Shown here: positions 7,768-8,961 of the stretch, piece by piece
Numbering within the stretch: the first letter of the stretch is position 1
How the letters are laid out: each line of letters begins with the position of its first letter
NCBI GenBank assembly: GCA_027451785.1
Contig: DAIDIS010000208.1
Coordinates: 1 to 8,961, forward strand
DNA from: Acidimicrobiales bacterium
GTDB taxonomy: Bacteria; Actinomycetota; Acidimicrobiia; Acidimicrobiales; JAKAVM01
Length of the DNA: 8,961 bases
Direction of reading: 5' to 3'
Program-made: the position numbers and the translations under genes
Notes under the pieces: model-generated
Database searches by the model: none
The model's input: only the letters and a program-made list of their open reading frames with translations
Told to the model about the DNA's origin: nothing

Positions 7768-7827
7768 CTCGGCACCTAACCTTTTCTAAACAAGAGGTCG
7801 GCAGTCGAGTCCCGACAAGGAGCCGAG
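7768..7827. other. Nested inverted repeat, possible structured RNA or operator
   Basis: CTCGGCACCT (7768-7777) pairs with AGGAGCCGAG (7818-7827) in a 10-base stem with a single A-A mismatch. Enclosed within it, GTCGG (7797-7801) pairs with CCGAC (7812-7816) around a 10-base loop. The whole is about 60 bases and lies 170 bases before the ArsC-like gene. No T run follows, so an intrinsic terminator is unlikely. A small RNA, leader structure or degenerate tRNA-like fold are possibilities that the sequence alone cannot separate. Confidence 0.3.
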
Positions 7828-7997
7828 CGACGTTTCCGACACGGTCTCCGAATCCATTCCCGTCACTGGCCTTTCCACAAAGTCGGCACCAATCGTTACT
7901 GACGCCGGAATTGCTCACATGAAAGAGGCCTTTGCTGACTGACGGCTATGCCCCTCGAAGTCCGCCAACTCCCAAAAAGGAAGAATAGATTATTGAT

Positions 7998-8342
7998 GTG
8001 CACTCCATCCTCTACTTCAACCCGCAATGCTCAAAGTGCAAAGGCGCGCTTACGATCCTGGAGGATAAGGGCGAAGAACCTGAAATGGTGCGCTACCTAG
8101 AGGCCCCACCTTCCAAAGCCGAACTGGAAGAGTTGATGACAAAACTAGGGATTGAGGACCCGGCTGAAATTATGAGGAAAGGTGAGCCTCTCTTCGCGGC
8201 ACTGAGGCTGGAGGGCGCTGATCGTGAGCAACTGATCGCCTCCATTGTCGCCAACCCGATCCTTCTGGAGCGACCCATCTTTGTTCGGGGCGACCGTGCG
8301 GTCATTGCACGCCCCCCGGAGAAGTTGCTCGAAATTCTCTGA
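7998..8342 (+). CDS. Arsenate reductase (glutaredoxin)-type protein, YfgD/ArsC family, with CxxC
   Basis: The 114-residue thioredoxin-fold protein matches the ArsC/YfgD branch in length and throughout its sequence. NPQCSKCKGAL (8-18) contains the position of the catalytic cysteine of the family (C11). R60 (MRKGE), R92 (ERPIF) and R105 (ARPPE) fall where E. coli ArsC has R60, R94 and R107, the arginines that bind the oxyanion. LEAPPS, ANPILLERPIF and ARPPEKLLEIL are family blocks. Genuine arsenate reduction is plausible, but many YfgD-type members have no proven arsenic role, and no arsR, arsB or acr3 is nearby. C14 makes a CxxC pair as in Spx-like proteins, where E. coli YfgD has serine. The start is GTG at 7998; an in-frame TAG at 7986-7988 precedes it. 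AAGGA at 7978-7982 is about 15 bases away, farther than usual. The DUF2277 gene follows after 34 bases. Confidence 0.88.
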   Translation: MHSILYFNPQCSKCKGALTILEDKGEEPEMVRYLEAPPSKAELEELMTKLGIEDPAEIMRKGEPLFAALRLEGADREQLIASIVANPILLERPIFVRGDRAVIARPPEKLLEIL

Positions 8343-8376
8343 TCCGACCAGACCTATTTAGAGAAAGGCCGAGCTA

Positions 8377-8571
8377 ATGTGCAGGAGCATCAAGACGCTT
8401 CGGAACTCCGAAACCGATTGGACGGTAGACGACGCTAGGGCGGCCGCACTCCAGTACGTAAGGAAGATCAGCGGCTATCGCGCTCGCTCGAAAATGAACC
8501 GGCCCGCGTTCGAGGCCGCGGTGGAATCGATTGCCAAAGCTACAGAGGTCTTGCTTGGCGAGCTTGGGTAG
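8377..8571 (+). CDS. DUF2277 family small protein
   Basis: The 64-residue protein matches the DUF2277 family from end to end. It opens with MCRSIKTLRN (family pattern MCRNIKxLxN), followed by an acidic segment with D18, D19 and R21. AALQYVRKISGYRARSK (23-39) corresponds to the conserved core, with K39 and N41 before the alanine-rich helix that ends the protein. Length is typical, so it is complete. The function of the family is unknown; C2 in the invariant start could matter for metal or redox chemistry, but that is conjecture. It is soluble, with no membrane segment. GAAAGG at 8362-8367 is a good ribosome site for the ATG at 8377. It starts 34 bases after the ArsC-like gene on the same strand with no terminator between, so shared transcription is likely. 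No downstream gene on this strand is seen. Confidence 0.88.
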   Translation: MCRSIKTLRNSETDWTVDDARAAALQYVRKISGYRARSKMNRPAFEAAVESIAKATEVLLGELG

Positions 8572-8594
8572 CGTCTCGTTCGCCTTTTGGACGC
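8571..8594 (+). terminator. Weak hairpin after the DUF2277 gene, doubtful terminator
   Basis: GCGTC (8571-8575) can pair with GACGC (8590-8594) immediately after the stop codon. The loop is 14 bases and no T run follows the stem, although TTTT lies within the loop. It is the only terminator-like structure near the end of this gene pair, and a weak one. Confidence 0.15.
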
Positions 8595-8627
8595 CGCCGA
8601 ATCAGGTCATTCCTATGTAGCTGCCTT

Positions 8628-8861
8628 CTACCTCCAAAGCTCATCGGTACACCGGTTCCGTATTGATACGAAGCATCCCGCCGGACCAGCCTGATGGAAA
8701 GAGAGTCCGTCTCTATGAACATCCGCAGCATCGATCACAACACCGGCAACCGGGCTGTAAATTCGTACGCCGAAAGTACGAAAATCCTCGACTCGCGAGG
8801 CAAGGACCTGCAGATTCCATAGTCCTCGTGCTTCCGCTTTGCCTTTTGGCTCACGCAACAT
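8628..8861 (-). pseudogene. Possible remnant of an M23-type peptidase gene
   Basis: The open stretch of 77 codons includes RGLW (12-15), FGVRIYSPVAGVVIDAAD (30-47) and PAGCFVSIRN (60-69). These resemble, in order, the segment of M23-family peptidases that reads roughly FG.PVYSP.DG.VV.A.D followed by PAGN.V.IR. The spacing between the blocks also fits. Key parts are missing: the N-terminal zinc-ligand segment is not in frame (a TAG lies just upstream of the ATG), the usual PAGN asparagine is C63, and the frame ends at TAG (8630-8628). A neighbouring frame then reads LEVEGSYIGMT to a stop (8630-8595 region), as the next peptidase strand might. The C-terminal HxH segment would fall in the DUF2277 gene and is absent. 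The protein similarity is from memory of the family pattern, so this is a tentative call; a chance open frame is the alternative. Confidence 0.3.
8762..8800. repeat. Two adjacent small hairpins
   Basis: TTCGTAC (8762-8768) pairs perfectly with GTACGAA (8776-8782) around a 7-base loop. CCTCG (8786-8790) then pairs with CGAGG (8796-8800) around a 5-base loop. There is no following T run on the plus strand, and none is evident on the minus strand. Both lie within the putative peptidase remnant, so they may be incidental. Confidence 0.3.
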
Positions 8862-8961
8862 GCTCTAACTACTCGACGTGCCGATAAGCGAAAGTCATGC
8901 CGGTGCCGCGACTGCCTGAATGCAAGCTAACTCGAACCGGTGCAACTTAAGCCTTGCTAAG

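Larger units (their letters stand above)
7566..7997. other. 432-base intergenic region without a convincing gene
   Basis: No open frame here resembles a known protein or has a good ribosome site, on either strand. Three structural signals stand out: a perfect 12-base palindrome (7660-7671), a nested stem structure (7768-7827), and two 8-base words each present twice (ATCGTTAC at 7754 and 7892, TCGGCACC at 7769 and 7883). There is no clear rho-independent terminator after the SNF2 gene (no stem followed by a T run). The promoter for the downstream ArsC-like gene should lie in the right-hand part, but I could not identify convincing -35 and -10 boxes. Confidence 0.6.
8572..8961. other. 390-base right-end region without an intact gene
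   Basis: No frame on either strand gives a complete protein with a good start and ribosome site. The minus strand has a stretch resembling the middle of an M23-type peptidase (8628-8861) with stops and frame changes at both ends. Two small hairpins lie at 8762-8800. The rest shows nothing I can name. Confidence 0.55.

Noticed and set aside
7797..7824. tRNA-like T-arm (GTCGG...TCGAGTC...CCGAC)
   Set aside because: The loop is 10 bases instead of 7, and no matching acceptor, D-arm or anticodon arm lies upstream at the required distance.
7664..7918. Minus-strand open frame of 84 codons in the intergenic region
   Set aside because: Cysteines and arginines are scattered without a motif, there is no ribosome site, and no family is recognised.

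Overview
The window is a moderately GC-rich bacterial chromosome segment. GTG and TTG starts, short intergenic gaps, a SWIM-type SNF2 helicase, a DUF2277 protein and a serine hydrolase with an HFG-type third motif together suggest an actinobacterium. This placement comes from family resemblance only and is moderately uncertain. No rRNA, tRNA, insertion sequence, CRISPR array or phage gene is visible.

Positions 1-3769, minus strand: a compact run of five genes read right to left. They encode a 58-residue small membrane protein, an ABC transporter ATPase with an unusual N-terminal extension, an ABC-2 type permease, a cytoplasmic beta-lactamase-fold serine hydrolase, and a TIGR01777-type NAD(P)-binding epimerase-like protein cut by the window edge. 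Gaps are 28, -1, 24 and 6 bases, so one transcript is likely. The ATPase and permease should form one exporter. The small membrane protein may be an accessory; the last two genes have no obvious link to transport.

Positions 3770-3863 are a short divergent spacer. Positions 3864-7565, plus strand, encode a 1233-residue SNF2-family ATPase with an N-terminal SWIM zinc finger, about 630 uncharacterised residues, and a complete C-terminal helicase core.

Positions 7566-7997 hold no convincing gene but contain a perfect 12-bp palindrome, a nested 60-base stem structure and two repeated 8-base words. Positions 7998-8571, plus strand, encode a YfgD/ArsC-type thioredoxin-fold protein with a CxxC motif and a small DUF2277 protein, probably co-transcribed.

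Positions 8572-8961 hold no intact gene. The minus strand carries what looks like the decayed centre of an M23-type peptidase gene, plus two small hairpins. I see no defence, toxin-antitoxin or mobile system. The points most worth a second look are the small membrane protein with the extended ATPase, the unexplained centre of the SNF2 protein, the CxxC in the ArsC-like protein, and the possible M23 remnant.
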